From the NCBI GenBank assembly GCA_028285035.1, contig JANQQF010000010.1, positions 94,106 through 158,105 of the forward strand: a DNA stretch of 64,000 nt, in the 5' to 3' direction. Position 1 is the stretch's first letter, and each line of letters opens with the position of its first letter. The DNA comes from Phycisphaerae bacterium. GTDB lineage: Bacteria; Chloroflexota; Anaerolineae; 4572-78; J111. The notes under the pieces are model-generated. The model did no database searches. It had not been told where the DNA came from and saw nothing but the letters and a program-made list of their open reading frames with translations. The position numbers and the translations under genes were made by a program. This document shows, in pieces, positions 17,724 to 26,586 of this stretch.

Positions 17724-19367
17724 TTATAGTGGCACCACACCACCATAGCGAATGCCTGTCAGATAAGCCATTTTACGATCGTAGGTGGTTAGATCATCGA
17801 TGCAGAATTGGTTGAAATGGCTATGGCCACAAGCACGGGCTAGAACTTGCATCAAATGGGTGGTGGCTTCAAAGTAGTTTTTGAGTTGTTCGGCTGACTT
17901 TTCGATTACCAAACGCGCTCGTAAATGAGATTTCTGGGTGGCAATACCGACCGGGCAGTTGTTGGTATGGCAAGCTCGCATCCCCAAACAACCGATAGCT
18001 TGAATGGCTGAGTTGGAAACAGCGATACCGTCTGCCCCCAAGGCCAACGCTTTAACAAAATCAGACTCAGTACGCAGCCCACCAGTAATAATCAAAGTGA
18101 CATCCTGTCGGCCTCGTTTATCGAGATGGGTACGAGCCCGGGCCAGCGCCGGAATCGTGGGAACTGAAATATTTTTCTTGAATATGTTTGGGGCAGCCCC
18201 CGTTCCACCGCCGCGACCATCAAGAATAATATAATCAACACCGACTGAGAGGGCAAAATCGATATCCTCTTCGATATGCTGGGCAGACAATTTAAAGCCA
18301 ATGGGAATTCCCCCAGACACTTCGCGTACTTCATCGGCGACACGTTGATAATCCTGAACAGAAACCAAATCTGGGAAAGTGGCCGGGCTGATGGCAGACT
18401 CGCCCTCGGGCAACTCACGGACCTCGGCAATTTTGCCTTTGACTTTGTTTCCTGGGAGGTGACCACCTGTTCCTGTTTTAGCACCCTGACCCGCTTTAAA
18501 GTGGAACGCTTGCACATCTTTCACTTTGTCTAAACTCCAGCCAAACTTAGCGGAGGCTAATTCGTAGAAGTAGCGTGAATTGGAGGCGTGCTCCTCCGGC
18601 AACATTCCACCTTCGCCAGAGCAGATCCCTGTCCCGGCCATCTCAGCCCCTGTCGCCAAGGCGACCTTGGCCTCTTCGCTCAACGCACCAAAGCTCATAT
18701 CGCTAACAAAAATTGGGATTTCCAGATGAAGCGGTTTTTTGGCATTCGGTCCGATCAACAAATCGGTTCCGACTGCGTCATCATCGAGTAGGGGACGGCG
18801 CGCCAATTGGCCTGTGACCACATTGATGTCTTCCCAACGCGGCAACTCGGTCAAAGCCACACCCATTGCCGAAACCTGGCCGTGGTGTCCCCATCGGTTC
18901 AAGCCATTTTTGGCCAAATGTTGAATATAGCCGTTAAAGGGTTCCTCCGGCGTACCGTGAATGTCAGCGTACAAGCCCAAGTAAGCATCACGGTTGTAAG
19001 GTTGCGGATTGTCAACCGCCCACGCTGCGATCTCACTTTCATCAACATATACAGCATCATCTGCCGTATCAACCCAGGAGGTAAATTTGTGCAACTTTTC
19101 GGTGTTATTGTACTCGCTTACTCCGGTGTCATAACGATAGTCCCAGCTATGCACCCCACAAATGATGTTGTCTCCACTGATAAACCCATCAGACATTAAG
19201 GCCCCTCGGTGCTGGCAGCGACCGTACAAGACCGAAACCTCATCACCATATCGAACAACAACCAAATCCACATTAGCCACCAAAGCGTACTGCGGCTCTC
19301 GATCGGGCAAGGTGCTCCAGGTGGCAACGCTCACCTTTTTAGCTTCTTGCGTTGAAACTGCTGTCAT
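17724..19367 (-). CDS. Rieske-domain plus glutamate-synthase-like FMN/FeS protein
   Basis: 547 residues. Residues about 10-115 are a Rieske [2Fe-2S] domain with C51-x-H53 (GRCQHRG) and C70-x2-H73 (CGVHSW). From about 160 it matches the FMN-binding barrel of glutamate synthase large subunit: GGGTGAAP for FMN/substrate, and C460, C466 and C471 in CLGMRACHTNNCPVG for the 3Fe-4S cluster. The N-terminal amidotransferase domain of true GltB is absent, so ammonia cannot come from glutamine here. The reaction is not known; an FMN oxidoreductase fed by a Rieske cluster fits. The start has GAGGAG 8 bases upstream. The two genes upstream on the same strand are a small conserved protein and a second Rieske-fused enzyme, so it probably works in one redox pathway with them. 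Confidence 0.85.
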   Translation of the reverse strand: MTAVSTQEAKKVSVATWSTLPDREPQYALVANVDLVVVRYGDEVSVLYGRCQHRGALMSDGFISGDNIICGVHSWDYRYDTGVSEYNNTEKLHKFTSWVDTADDAVYVDESEIAAWAVDNPQPYNRDAYLGLYADIHGTPEEPFNGYIQHLAKNGLNRWGHHGQVSAMGVALTELPRWEDINVVTGQLARRPLLDDDAVGTDLLIGPNAKKPLHLEIPIFVSDMSFGALSEEAKVALATGAEMAGTGICSGEGGMLPEEHASNSRYFYELASAKFGWSLDKVKDVQAFHFKAGQGAKTGTGGHLPGNKVKGKIAEVRELPEGESAISPATFPDLVSVQDYQRVADEVREVSGGIPIGFKLSAQHIEEDIDFALSVGVDYIILDGRGGGTGAAPNIFKKNISVPTIPALARARTHLDKRGRQDVTLIITGGLRTESDFVKALALGADGIAVSNSAIQAIGCLGMRACHTNNCPVGIATQKSHLRARLVIEKSAEQLKNYFEATTHLMQVLARACGHSHFNQFCIDDLTTYDRKMAYLTGIRYGGVVPL

Positions 19368-19484
19368 TATTAACGCTCCTCATTGAATTTTACACAAACG
19401 ATTGGCGTGTCCAATCTTATCGAACACGCCAATCGTACCTTATTCAGATATTTAGTTCAAATTTTCAGGCGCTCTACCCCAAGA

Positions 19485-19763
19485 TTAGCCGTAACGCTCA
19501 ATAAAAAAGCGAGCGTAATACTTTGACCAATTCGCGCCAGGGGCATCCATTTCTTGCTCACGCACGGCTGTAATCAGCAAATATGTCAAATCACTCGTGG
19601 TAAGCGTGGCGTCAAGCATTTCACCCAACGGTGCTTTCAAATGATTGGCATACCAAATTGGCCAATCAGGATCAGCCCCATCGGTTTCGATAAAGGCCTG
19701 ATGGTGGGCTTGCCCTGTCTCTACGAACAGGGTCGCCATCTTTTCAATTCGTTCTTCATCCAT
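19485..19763 (-). CDS. Small conserved protein between two Rieske-fused enzymes
   Basis: 92 residues, acidic, soluble, mostly helical. It has a distinctive core (GQAHHQAFIETDGADPDWPI, then WYANHL) and ends in an aromatic-rich segment (KYYARFFIERYG). I recall similar small proteins beside glutamate-synthase-like and TPP-enzyme genes, but I cannot name the family with certainty. It lies 26 bases after the Rieske-TPP gene and 117 bases before the Rieske-glutamate-synthase-like gene, on the same strand. An accessory or subunit role in that redox cluster is an inference from position. Confidence 0.7.
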   Translation of the reverse strand: MDEERIEKMATLFVETGQAHHQAFIETDGADPDWPIWYANHLKAPLGEMLDATLTTSDLTYLLITAVREQEMDAPGANWSKYYARFFIERYG

Positions 19764-19789
19764 AATCGGTGTTATTCCTTAAATATTTC

Positions 19790-21739
19790 TTACGTTTGCG
19801 TTGGATCCGTCAAAATTTCGATGAGCGCTGGGCCATCTGCTGTTAGTCCCGCCTTCATCGCATCGACCATTTCTTCGGGTTTGCTTACTCGGATACCGAG
19901 ACCGCCACATAGCTTGGCATATTCCGCAAAGTTCGGATTGTGCAGACTGGTTTGCCAAACGTGGTAGTGAGAAGCACGTTGCTCTTTTGAGATTTTGCCA
20001 AGCTCCGAGTTGTTCATCAGAATATGGCAGATGGGCATATTGTATTTGACGGCGGTGGTGAATTCGGCCAGATATTGCCCAAAGCCACCATCCCCTGAAA
20101 CAGACACCACCTTGCGGGTATCACCAACCGCTGCCCAAGCCCCCATTGCAGCCGAGAAGGCAAACCCAATACTGCCCAGATAGCCGGACATCAAGACATC
20201 TTGATTTTCCTTGCACTCAAAGAAACGGCCAAAGCTATAGGTGTTGTTTCCAACATCCACTGGGAGTACGGCATCATCAGGCACCAATTCAGACAGATTT
20301 TTGAAGACAAGGGCCGGATGCATTCGACCTTGTTTATCCAAATGACCAACGTGCTTCTCTTTTTCACCCCGCCAGTAGGCCCAGAGTTTTGCGATATCTT
20401 CACGTACTTTGGGTCGATCCACCGCCTCAAGTTCAGCACAGAAGTGCTTTAAGGTTGTGCCAATTTCACCCCACAGTGGCACATCCACAGGGTGGAATTT
20501 ACCCAAGGTCATTCGATCAGTGTCAATTTGGATGATAGGTTTGTAGGTGGCGATGCTAGTGTGATTGGAGAAGGAGGCCCCAAGCACAATGAGTAGGTCG
20601 CTGCGGGCCATCGTTGTACTGCCCACGGGTGTACCACTGCGTCCCAACACCCCACACCCGAGTGGATGGTGGTCCGAAATAACCCCTTTACCCTTGAAGG
20701 TGGTAATCACAGCCGCATCAATTTGCTCGGCAAACTCGACAACTTCTTTGCGATGGAATCGCGCCCCGTGCCCAACGATGATCGCTGGCCGTTTGGCGTT
20801 TTTAATCATTTCAATGGCTTGCCCCAGTTCAGCGTCAGGGGGCGTGATCTCGAGGGTAGATACTCGACCCTGTTTTGGCGTTTCTGGCATCGGGTCGAGG
20901 GCAGGGGCGACTTGTACTTCATCGGGCAAAATGAGATGGGTCACGCCTTGCTCAACAACAGCATGCTTGATAGCCAGCGCCATTAAATCACTGGCATTTT
21001 TGTTGGTGATCACAGTCTGGCCCCAGACACGGACGGCATCAAAAGCAGAATACAGGTCAACTTCCTGGAAGGTACCAGGGCCGATAACTTGGTTGTTCAC
21101 CTGCCCACTCAGAGCAAGGACGGGTGCCCGGTCCATTTTGGCATCCCACAAGCCGGTCAGCAGGTTTGTGCTACCGGGGCCAGCAATCCCAAAACAGGCC
21201 GCAGGGCGCCCGGTCAATTTGCCATAGGCTGTGGCAGCAAACGAAGCAGCCCCTTCGTGACGGATACCAAAATAGTTTAGCTTACCTTCCTCTTCGGCCC
21301 GACGGAGGGCCTCGGCAAAGCCAAGGTTACTGTGCCCAACCATCCCAAAAACTGTATCAACCCCCCAGTCGGTCATCACCTGCACCATCTGATCCGATAC
21401 TGTGGGCTCGTGTTCCGGTTCATCCACCTGAACGTAGATACCATCTTCACGTATCTCGAGCGGCAGGGCGGTGGCGTAGTCACCAAAGCCCTCGGGGGGA
21501 TTCCCCGTTTTCGGATCATACTCATAGGCGTGCCAGGGACAGAGCACCCAACGCCCATTCGCATCAAGTTGGCCTTCCCCCAGTGGGCCACCTTGGTGAG
21601 GACATCTATTGTCTAATGCCGTGTAACCGTGCTCGGGGGTATTAATCAGACAAACCGCCGTATAACCAGCCAGTGCGGTCGTGACTTGGCCTTCAGGCAA
21701 ATCGCCTTCTTCTGCAACCTTGTACCACTTCTGTGCCAT
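19790..21739 (-). CDS. Rieske-domain plus thiamine-diphosphate-dependent enzyme
   Basis: 649 residues. An N-terminal Rieske domain (about 1-105) carries C46-x-H48 (NRCPHQG) and C67-x2-H70 (CPWHAY). The rest is a three-domain ThDP enzyme of the acetolactate synthase/pyruvate oxidase group. The activating Glu is E162 (IRHEGAASFAA), the central domain follows, and the ThDP/Mg motif runs from SGDGG (548-552) to NN (576-577). Such enzymes decarboxylate 2-oxo acids and either ligate or oxidise the product. A Rieske cluster could carry electrons away from an oxidative decarboxylation, as in pyruvate:quinone oxidoreductase, but this is inference. No FAD motif is obvious. The start has AGGAGAGC upstream (GGAG 9 bases from the ATG). 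It is the first large gene of a redox cluster downstream of a Crp-like regulator. Confidence 0.87.
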   Translation of the reverse strand: MAQKWYKVAEEGDLPEGQVTTALAGYTAVCLINTPEHGYTALDNRCPHQGGPLGEGQLDANGRWVLCPWHAYEYDPKTGNPPEGFGDYATALPLEIREDGIYVQVDEPEHEPTVSDQMVQVMTDWGVDTVFGMVGHSNLGFAEALRRAEEEGKLNYFGIRHEGAASFAATAYGKLTGRPAACFGIAGPGSTNLLTGLWDAKMDRAPVLALSGQVNNQVIGPGTFQEVDLYSAFDAVRVWGQTVITNKNASDLMALAIKHAVVEQGVTHLILPDEVQVAPALDPMPETPKQGRVSTLEITPPDAELGQAIEMIKNAKRPAIIVGHGARFHRKEVVEFAEQIDAAVITTFKGKGVISDHHPLGCGVLGRSGTPVGSTTMARSDLLIVLGASFSNHTSIATYKPIIQIDTDRMTLGKFHPVDVPLWGEIGTTLKHFCAELEAVDRPKVREDIAKLWAYWRGEKEKHVGHLDKQGRMHPALVFKNLSELVPDDAVLPVDVGNNTYSFGRFFECKENQDVLMSGYLGSIGFAFSAAMGAWAAVGDTRKVVSVSGDGGFGQYLAEFTTAVKYNMPICHILMNNSELGKISKEQRASHYHVWQTSLHNPNFAEYAKLCGGLGIRVSKPEEMVDAMKAGLTADGPALIEILTDPTQT

Positions 21740-21782
21740 CGTGTGCTCTCCTTCGCAGCATTTTTATTTGATGAATGGTTGT

Positions 21783-21865
21783 CTGACCCAGATATAACTT
21801 TCTAAACTTTTTGAGATGGTTCATGAGACAAGGATTTTTGTTTAGTTTTCTACGTCCGGGTCAGT
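21783..21865. repeat. Dispersed 85-bp element, copy B
   Basis: 83 bases with ends CTGACCCAGA and TCCGGGTCAGT (inverted), and an interior shared with the copies at 6649 and 43108. CTAAAC and GTTTAG inside can pair. The right end lies inside the 3' end of the next gene and supplies its last codons and stop. Confidence 0.8.
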
Positions 21866-22147
21866 AACTGACTTCGTTTGAGGAATAGGATTATCTAAAA
21901 ACTGAGCGACTTTTTCAATAGACAAATTTGGCTCAGACAACACTTTGCCATTTACCACTACAGCCGGGGTATAGAATATTTGTAGTCGAACAACCTCCTC
22001 TGGATACTCCAGAACTGGCATAATAGCTAATGTTGTCGGCGGATGATCATTTGTCCACCCTTGCAAAAACGTTTCTACTTGCTCACAGGTTTCGCATTCA
22101 GAACTAACGAAAAATTGAATTTGTCGAATTTCATTTTGATCTGACAT
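21842..22147 (-). CDS. Thioredoxin/glutaredoxin-fold dithiol protein
   Basis: 101 residues. The redox motif is C18-E-T-C21 (SSECETCEQ) after a first beta strand, and the cis-Pro loop is YTPAVVVNGK, as in thioredoxin-fold proteins. The size fits a glutaredoxin-like or KaiB/thioredoxin-like small protein, probably cytoplasmic, that reduces disulfides or passes thiols. The start has GGAG 7 bases upstream. The last codons (TDPDVEN) and the stop come from the dispersed element at 21783-21865, so the original C-terminus was probably changed when the element inserted. It lies between a Crp-like regulator and the Rieske-TPP gene, all on minus, and may be co-transcribed with them. Confidence 0.85.
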   Translation of the reverse strand: MSDQNEIRQIQFFVSSECETCEQVETFLQGWTNDHPPTTLAIMPVLEYPEEVVRLQIFYTPAVVVNGKVLSEPNLSIEKVAQFLDNPIPQTKSVTDPDVEN

Positions 22148-22177
22148 ATGCTTTCTCCGATTGATTCCATCATCGTC

Positions 22178-22870
22178 CTACTGATCTTCTGCTAAAAATG
22201 AGATTGCAGCCGCACGATGGATGGTCAATCCGCGGCCTCGGCCACTCAAAACTCCTAATCGACGTAACTGCGAAATCAACTCTGAAACTGTACTACGCAC
22301 AACGCCAATCATATTAGCGATATCTTCGTGGGTAAAATAGGCACCAATGGTGAAGGCCTCTGCCTCCCCGAACCCCAAACGATCAGCCAAATCGAGTAAG
22401 GTTAACACCACGCGATGACTGGCTTTGGTATGAAGCAATCTTTCTAAACGGCGCATGTCATCAATATGGTGGGCCGACATATATCGAAATAAGCCGAGAC
22501 ACGTGTTAGGACACCGTTGCATAAACTGCTTGAAGGCGGTCTCGTCCATCAAGCAGACCACAACGTCGTCCATTGCCTGTGCCCACGGCAAGTGCCCATC
22601 CATCACCCCCAAAAGGAGGCCACCAAAGGCATCTCCAGGGCAAAAGATATGCATAATTTTCTCCTGGCCTTGCGGCGAGAGGACAAAGGTCTTCACGCGC
22701 CCGTGCTGAAGCAGAAAAATGTGGTCGGGCGAGTCATCAGGCCCAAAGAGCATTGAACCCGCTTGATAGCCTTTAATTGAGACAATCTCGAGCAGTTGAT
22801 CCATCTCTTGGGCTTGTAAATCAGCCCATAATGGAAATTGATGAAGTTGCATACCGTGGATGTGTGACAC
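22178..22870 (-). CDS. Crp/Fnr-family transcription regulator
   Basis: 230 residues. The N-terminal cyclic-nucleotide-binding beta-roll spans about 15-125 (PGDAFGGLLLG corresponds to the phosphate-binding cassette region), then a dimer helix. The C-terminal winged helix carries the recognition helix in THEDIANMIGVVRSTVSELI. The N-terminal Cys cluster of Fnr is absent, so it does not bind a 4Fe-4S cluster in the usual way. Its effector could be cAMP, given two class III cyclases in the window, but the cassette lacks the typical R-T-A pattern, so this is open. The start is GTG at 22870 (AAGGG 4 bases upstream); an ATG at 22852 is an alternative. It lies 30 bases before the dithiol gene and probably regulates the redox cluster that follows. 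Confidence 0.88.
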   Translation of the reverse strand: MSHIHGMQLHQFPLWADLQAQEMDQLLEIVSIKGYQAGSMLFGPDDSPDHIFLLQHGRVKTFVLSPQGQEKIMHIFCPGDAFGGLLLGVMDGHLPWAQAMDDVVVCLMDETAFKQFMQRCPNTCLGLFRYMSAHHIDDMRRLERLLHTKASHRVVLTLLDLADRLGFGEAEAFTIGAYFTHEDIANMIGVVRSTVSELISQLRRLGVLSGRGRGLTIHRAAAISFLAEDQ

Positions 22871-22985
22871 GAGGCCCTTTCTTTAAAACGTGAGTCAAGT
22901 GTGAACGATGAAGTCGACCAGCAATAAGTTACGATGAGAACTGTAGCACACTATCTTTTAGAATTCTGTCGGATTTCCTACAAAA

Positions 22986-25900
22986 TTACTTTTTCAAAAC
23001 AGATGGCAGATAAATATAAAGTTCACTCAATGATACACCACCCGAGAATGTCGTTGTGATAGAACTCATAGTAATTGATGCAACGTTACTAGCTGAAACA
23101 TAAGCTGTATTCTCAATTTGACCATCGGTCACGGCACTGTCAACCGTGACAACGAACGTACGAGTTAAGGCAACATCTTGGGCCAAGCTCACGCCAGTAT
23201 GCCATTGAATGTGCTGCCCAGCCTGAGTGCCACTATACGTTGCGTCGCCACTTAACGACGAAGCGAGTAAGGTTGTGCTCGTCGGCACGGTATCTGTTAT
23301 CATCACATTGGTCGCGGTGCCTGTTCCGTTGTTTCGAACGACTAAGGTATAGGTCAATAATCCGCCACTCTCGACATTGGTCGCAGCCAATTTCTCAAGG
23401 CTCAGACTCGGAGTCGGTATTACTTCAGCGATTAACGTCGTTGTGACAGAACTCGTGGCAATGGTGACGACATTACTGGCCGAAACATAGGCCGTGTTCA
23501 CAATCTCGCTATTTACAAATGTACGATCAGCTGTCACAACGAAGGTTCGAGTTAATGCGTCAAGTGGATCAAGACTCACACCAGTATTCCATTGGATCGG
23601 TTGACCGGCCTCAGCTCCACCATACGTCGCATCACCACTCAAGGATGAAGCCAATAAGGTTGTGCTGGCCGGTACTGTATCTGTTATCATCGCGTTAGTG
23701 GCGGTGCCTGTTCCATCGTTTCTAACAACTAGAGTATAAGTTAACAATCCACCACTGGCTACATTCGTGGCTGCTGATTTCTCAATACTCAGACTTGGAT
23801 TTGATGGAGGCGTAGGAATACCTGTCAAAATACCGGAAGCCACAAGCGCATAGGGCTGCGGGCCAAAGGGTACATTGTGGCCCTCGACTGTCACCGTATA
23901 CAATCCCGTATTTGGACTTTCTAAATCAATTCCCACCAAGTTGTTAGCACGGTCTTGTTCAGTCGTTTCGTCGGGGGAGGAAACAATCGCATGTAGCAAT
24001 AAATCACCACTGGCAAATTTATTCCAGCTTCCAGATAACACCCAAGTACGTACATCGGAAGAACCAACATCAAGGTACAGACGGGCATCAGTATCCCCAC
24101 CGTTATTAAGCGCGATAAAGAAATCACCACCAGTGATCTCAATCCCTAGCCCGGATAGATCAAGCGCGTGCCAACCTTCTCGTTGGGCTGAGATCGTTCC
24201 TTGAGCAACTGGCGTACTAGTCGGGCCCGTCGCATCACTTCCGCTGGTGTAGATATACCAGTTGTAGATTTTCGGGTAACTATTTGTACTACTCCTGAGA
24301 TAAACAACTGTACTTTGTAGATTAACTGGATATGATGTTGGCGTAAACCGAACCGCTACACTTATCGAACTGGTACTAAACAATCCAATAACCCAGTCAT
24401 CATAGAACAGGTGTTGTAAGCCGCCATGTTTGATTGGGTTATTGGGGTAGACAAATGAGCCATCGGGTTTTTCAAGTTTCAGGTCTAAATCATTAACCAA
24501 GCTACCATTGCTGGTCAAAGCGCCAGGATAATCACTCCAATTCAAAGTGATATTGAATGGTTGGTCAGAGCTATCAATGTAGTAGTTGTAAGTATGAGTT
24601 TCACTGGTGTCCAGGCCTGTGGTTTCATCAGTATAAGTCATCACCCGAGGGGCAGTTGGAAAAATGCTTTGTTCAATGTCGATCCGCCCCCAGCCTGCCA
24701 CATTATTCGGACGGGCATCTGGGATTTCTTGGGTAGCCCCGGTGCCATATTGTCCTGGGCTTATATCAACCGTTCCATTAACCAAACTGGCCTTAATCAA
24801 GGCAGCAGAGGGCGTAATGTTTTCATTATCCTCAAAATATTGCCGGATGATTGCTGTGCCGCCAGCAGCAATTGGTGTAGCCATACTGGTTCCCCCATTA
24901 TACATATAGTCATCATCAATGGGGAACCACCCCGTACTGCTGCTCATTGACGACCGGGTAGAGGCAATAAAGGTCCCTGGGGCAACAATATCAGGTTTAT
25001 AGCGACCATCCAAAGTTGGTCCCCGACTACTAAACGGGGCTAAACCGGCAGGGTTATCTGCGGGAGAATCGGTACCAATTGGACTGACATATCCACTCCA
25101 AGAGAATGCATTAAACGCTGACTGATTGTTTTCAGAAGCACCAACCGTAATGGCATTTTTTGCCGTGGCTGGTGCTCCCATTGAGTACAAATCAACGAGA
25201 CCATCACTGTCTGCATCCACCCCATCATTACCCCCTGCTACTAGAACAGAAAAATCAGGGTTATCCCAGACAAATTGATCCAGTATCATCGAGTCAGAAC
25301 TATACATCCCCTCCACATTACTGCCCCAACTGTTATTGTGAATTTTTGCGCCAGCATTCGCCGCCTGTGTAAAAAGACCATTCAAATCAGCAAGACCAGA
25401 TAATTCACCTGTCCCATTATCTTCAACTGCCTGAAACACCAAACTCGCTTCTGGGGCTGCACCGGCGTGGGACGTGTTGGGGTAGGTGTGGGTGCTGGGC
25501 GTTGCCCCCGAAAGGTCACCATTCCCTAAAACTGAGCCAGCAACGTGGGTCCCGTGTCCAGTTCTCACATCATTCGCCCCATCACCCACCCGATCAAAAA
25601 TCTGTAAAACGCGGCTGTTTCCATTGCCGTCTTCAAAATCATCATGCAGGCTGGCGGGTGAGGTTGAGCCTTGGTCCAACCCAGTATCAGCAACACCAAT
25701 AATCTGCCCTTGACCGTACAGACCATGGGTATCCCACACCTCGCGGGCACCAATGATATCGGTCGCGGGACCGTTGAAAATTTGATATTCAACCACTGGT
25801 TCAATCCAACTGATACCTGACATATTTACCAAGGCCGACAGTTGGTTTGGCGCAAGTGAAATCCGCAGCATGCTTTGCCAGGTCGTTTGCTGTTGCTCTA

Positions 25901-26495
25901 GCACTTGCCCACCCAAGGTTTCAATTTGGTCAATAATTGGAGCAAGCGGCTCGCCGCGAAACACAATCACAACCATCTCAATCGGGTCTTCATTCTTAAA
26001 AACAAAACTACCCTCTGGAAGTGTGCCTGGATTGATATCCGAGTTATCAACCGCTTGAGAAAGCAAATCCGGGGCAAGCCGATAGGATGGCTGATAAATA
26101 CCTACCCAATGGATCTGGGGCAGCCCCTCAATAAGCGTCCGGGTGGCATCATTCATTTTAACAATGTAGGCAAAATCAGCCACATAGTCGAAAATCTCAG
26201 CACCAGCTTGGGTTAAGGCCGCTTGATCAGACACAAGAATCGGGCCTGAAAATTGAACCAGATAATAGCCTGTCCCATCATCTGGATAAGCGGATAATGT
26301 TAGATGAGAAGGTTCAGGGGCCGAACTCAATTGTATTTGGTTGGGATCAGGGGAAAACTCACCAATCGCCAGACGAAGACGTGGCCCGTTCGAGGTTTGT
26401 TGAGGAGGAGTCGCTTGAACAGCGCTTAAAAATAGGATGCTGAGAAAAGAGATAGCCAGAAGCGTTGGTAATATCAGCTTGAAGACGCGATGCAT
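22986..26495 (-). CDS. Secreted subtilisin-like protease (S8) with DUF11 repeats
   Basis: 1169 residues. A signal peptide covers about 1-28. After a propeptide-like region the S8 domain begins near 250, with D270 (VADTG), H314 (GHGTHVAG), N388 and S537 (GGTSMATP). A beta-rich region follows, then two DUF11 repeats of about 115 residues that are highly similar to each other (each with LTYTLVVRN and TATN-MITDTVP). The C-terminus is LYIYLPSVLKK, a short hydrophobic tail that recurs in another secreted protein of the window. It probably degrades protein outside the cell or at the surface. The start has AGGAG 6 bases upstream of the ATG. DUF11 repeats often tether surface proteins. The near identity of the two repeats suggests recent duplication. 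Confidence 0.93.
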   Translation of the reverse strand: MHRVFKLILPTLLAISFLSILFLSAVQATPPQQTSNGPRLRLAIGEFSPDPNQIQLSSAPEPSHLTLSAYPDDGTGYYLVQFSGPILVSDQAALTQAGAEIFDYVADFAYIVKMNDATRTLIEGLPQIHWVGIYQPSYRLAPDLLSQAVDNSDINPGTLPEGSFVFKNEDPIEMVVIVFRGEPLAPIIDQIETLGGQVLEQQQTTWQSMLRISLAPNQLSALVNMSGISWIEPVVEYQIFNGPATDIIGAREVWDTHGLYGQGQIIGVADTGLDQGSTSPASLHDDFEDGNGNSRVLQIFDRVGDGANDVRTGHGTHVAGSVLGNGDLSGATPSTHTYPNTSHAGAAPEASLVFQAVEDNGTGELSGLADLNGLFTQAANAGAKIHNNSWGSNVEGMYSSDSMILDQFVWDNPDFSVLVAGGNDGVDADSDGLVDLYSMGAPATAKNAITVGASENNQSAFNAFSWSGYVSPIGTDSPADNPAGLAPFSSRGPTLDGRYKPDIVAPGTFIASTRSSMSSSTGWFPIDDDYMYNGGTSMATPIAAGGTAIIRQYFEDNENITPSAALIKASLVNGTVDISPGQYGTGATQEIPDARPNNVAGWGRIDIEQSIFPTAPRVMTYTDETTGLDTSETHTYNYYIDSSDQPFNITLNWSDYPGALTSNGSLVNDLDLKLEKPDGSFVYPNNPIKHGGLQHLFYDDWVIGLFSTSSISVAVRFTPTSYPVNLQSTVVYLRSSTNSYPKIYNWYIYTSGSDATGPTSTPVAQGTISAQREGWHALDLSGLGIEITGGDFFIALNNGGDTDARLYLDVGSSDVRTWVLSGSWNKFASGDLLLHAIVSSPDETTEQDRANNLVGIDLESPNTGLYTVTVEGHNVPFGPQPYALVASGILTGIPTPPSNPSLSIEKSAATNVASGGLLTYTLVVRNDGTGTATNAMITDTVPASTTLLASSLSGDATYGGAEAGQPIQWNTGVSLDPLDALTRTFVVTADRTFVNSEIVNTAYVSASNVVTIATSSVTTTLIAEVIPTPSLSLEKLAATNVESGGLLTYTLVVRNNGTGTATNVMITDTVPTSTTLLASSLSGDATYSGTQAGQHIQWHTGVSLAQDVALTRTFVVTVDSAVTDGQIENTAYVSASNVASITMSSITTTFSGGVSLSELYIYLPSVLKK

Positions 26496-26586
26496 AAGAA
26501 GCTCCTATAGGGGACAGTGAATAAAACGTTAAGTCACGTTTTATGGTATCTTTTTCTTAGAATATTACAACTAAAAATAGTTGTTT

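Noticed and set aside
20565..21645. Open frames of 220 and 173 codons antisense to the Rieske-TPP gene
   Set aside because: The minus-strand gene has full catalytic motifs across the same region; the plus frames show no domain and no start signal.
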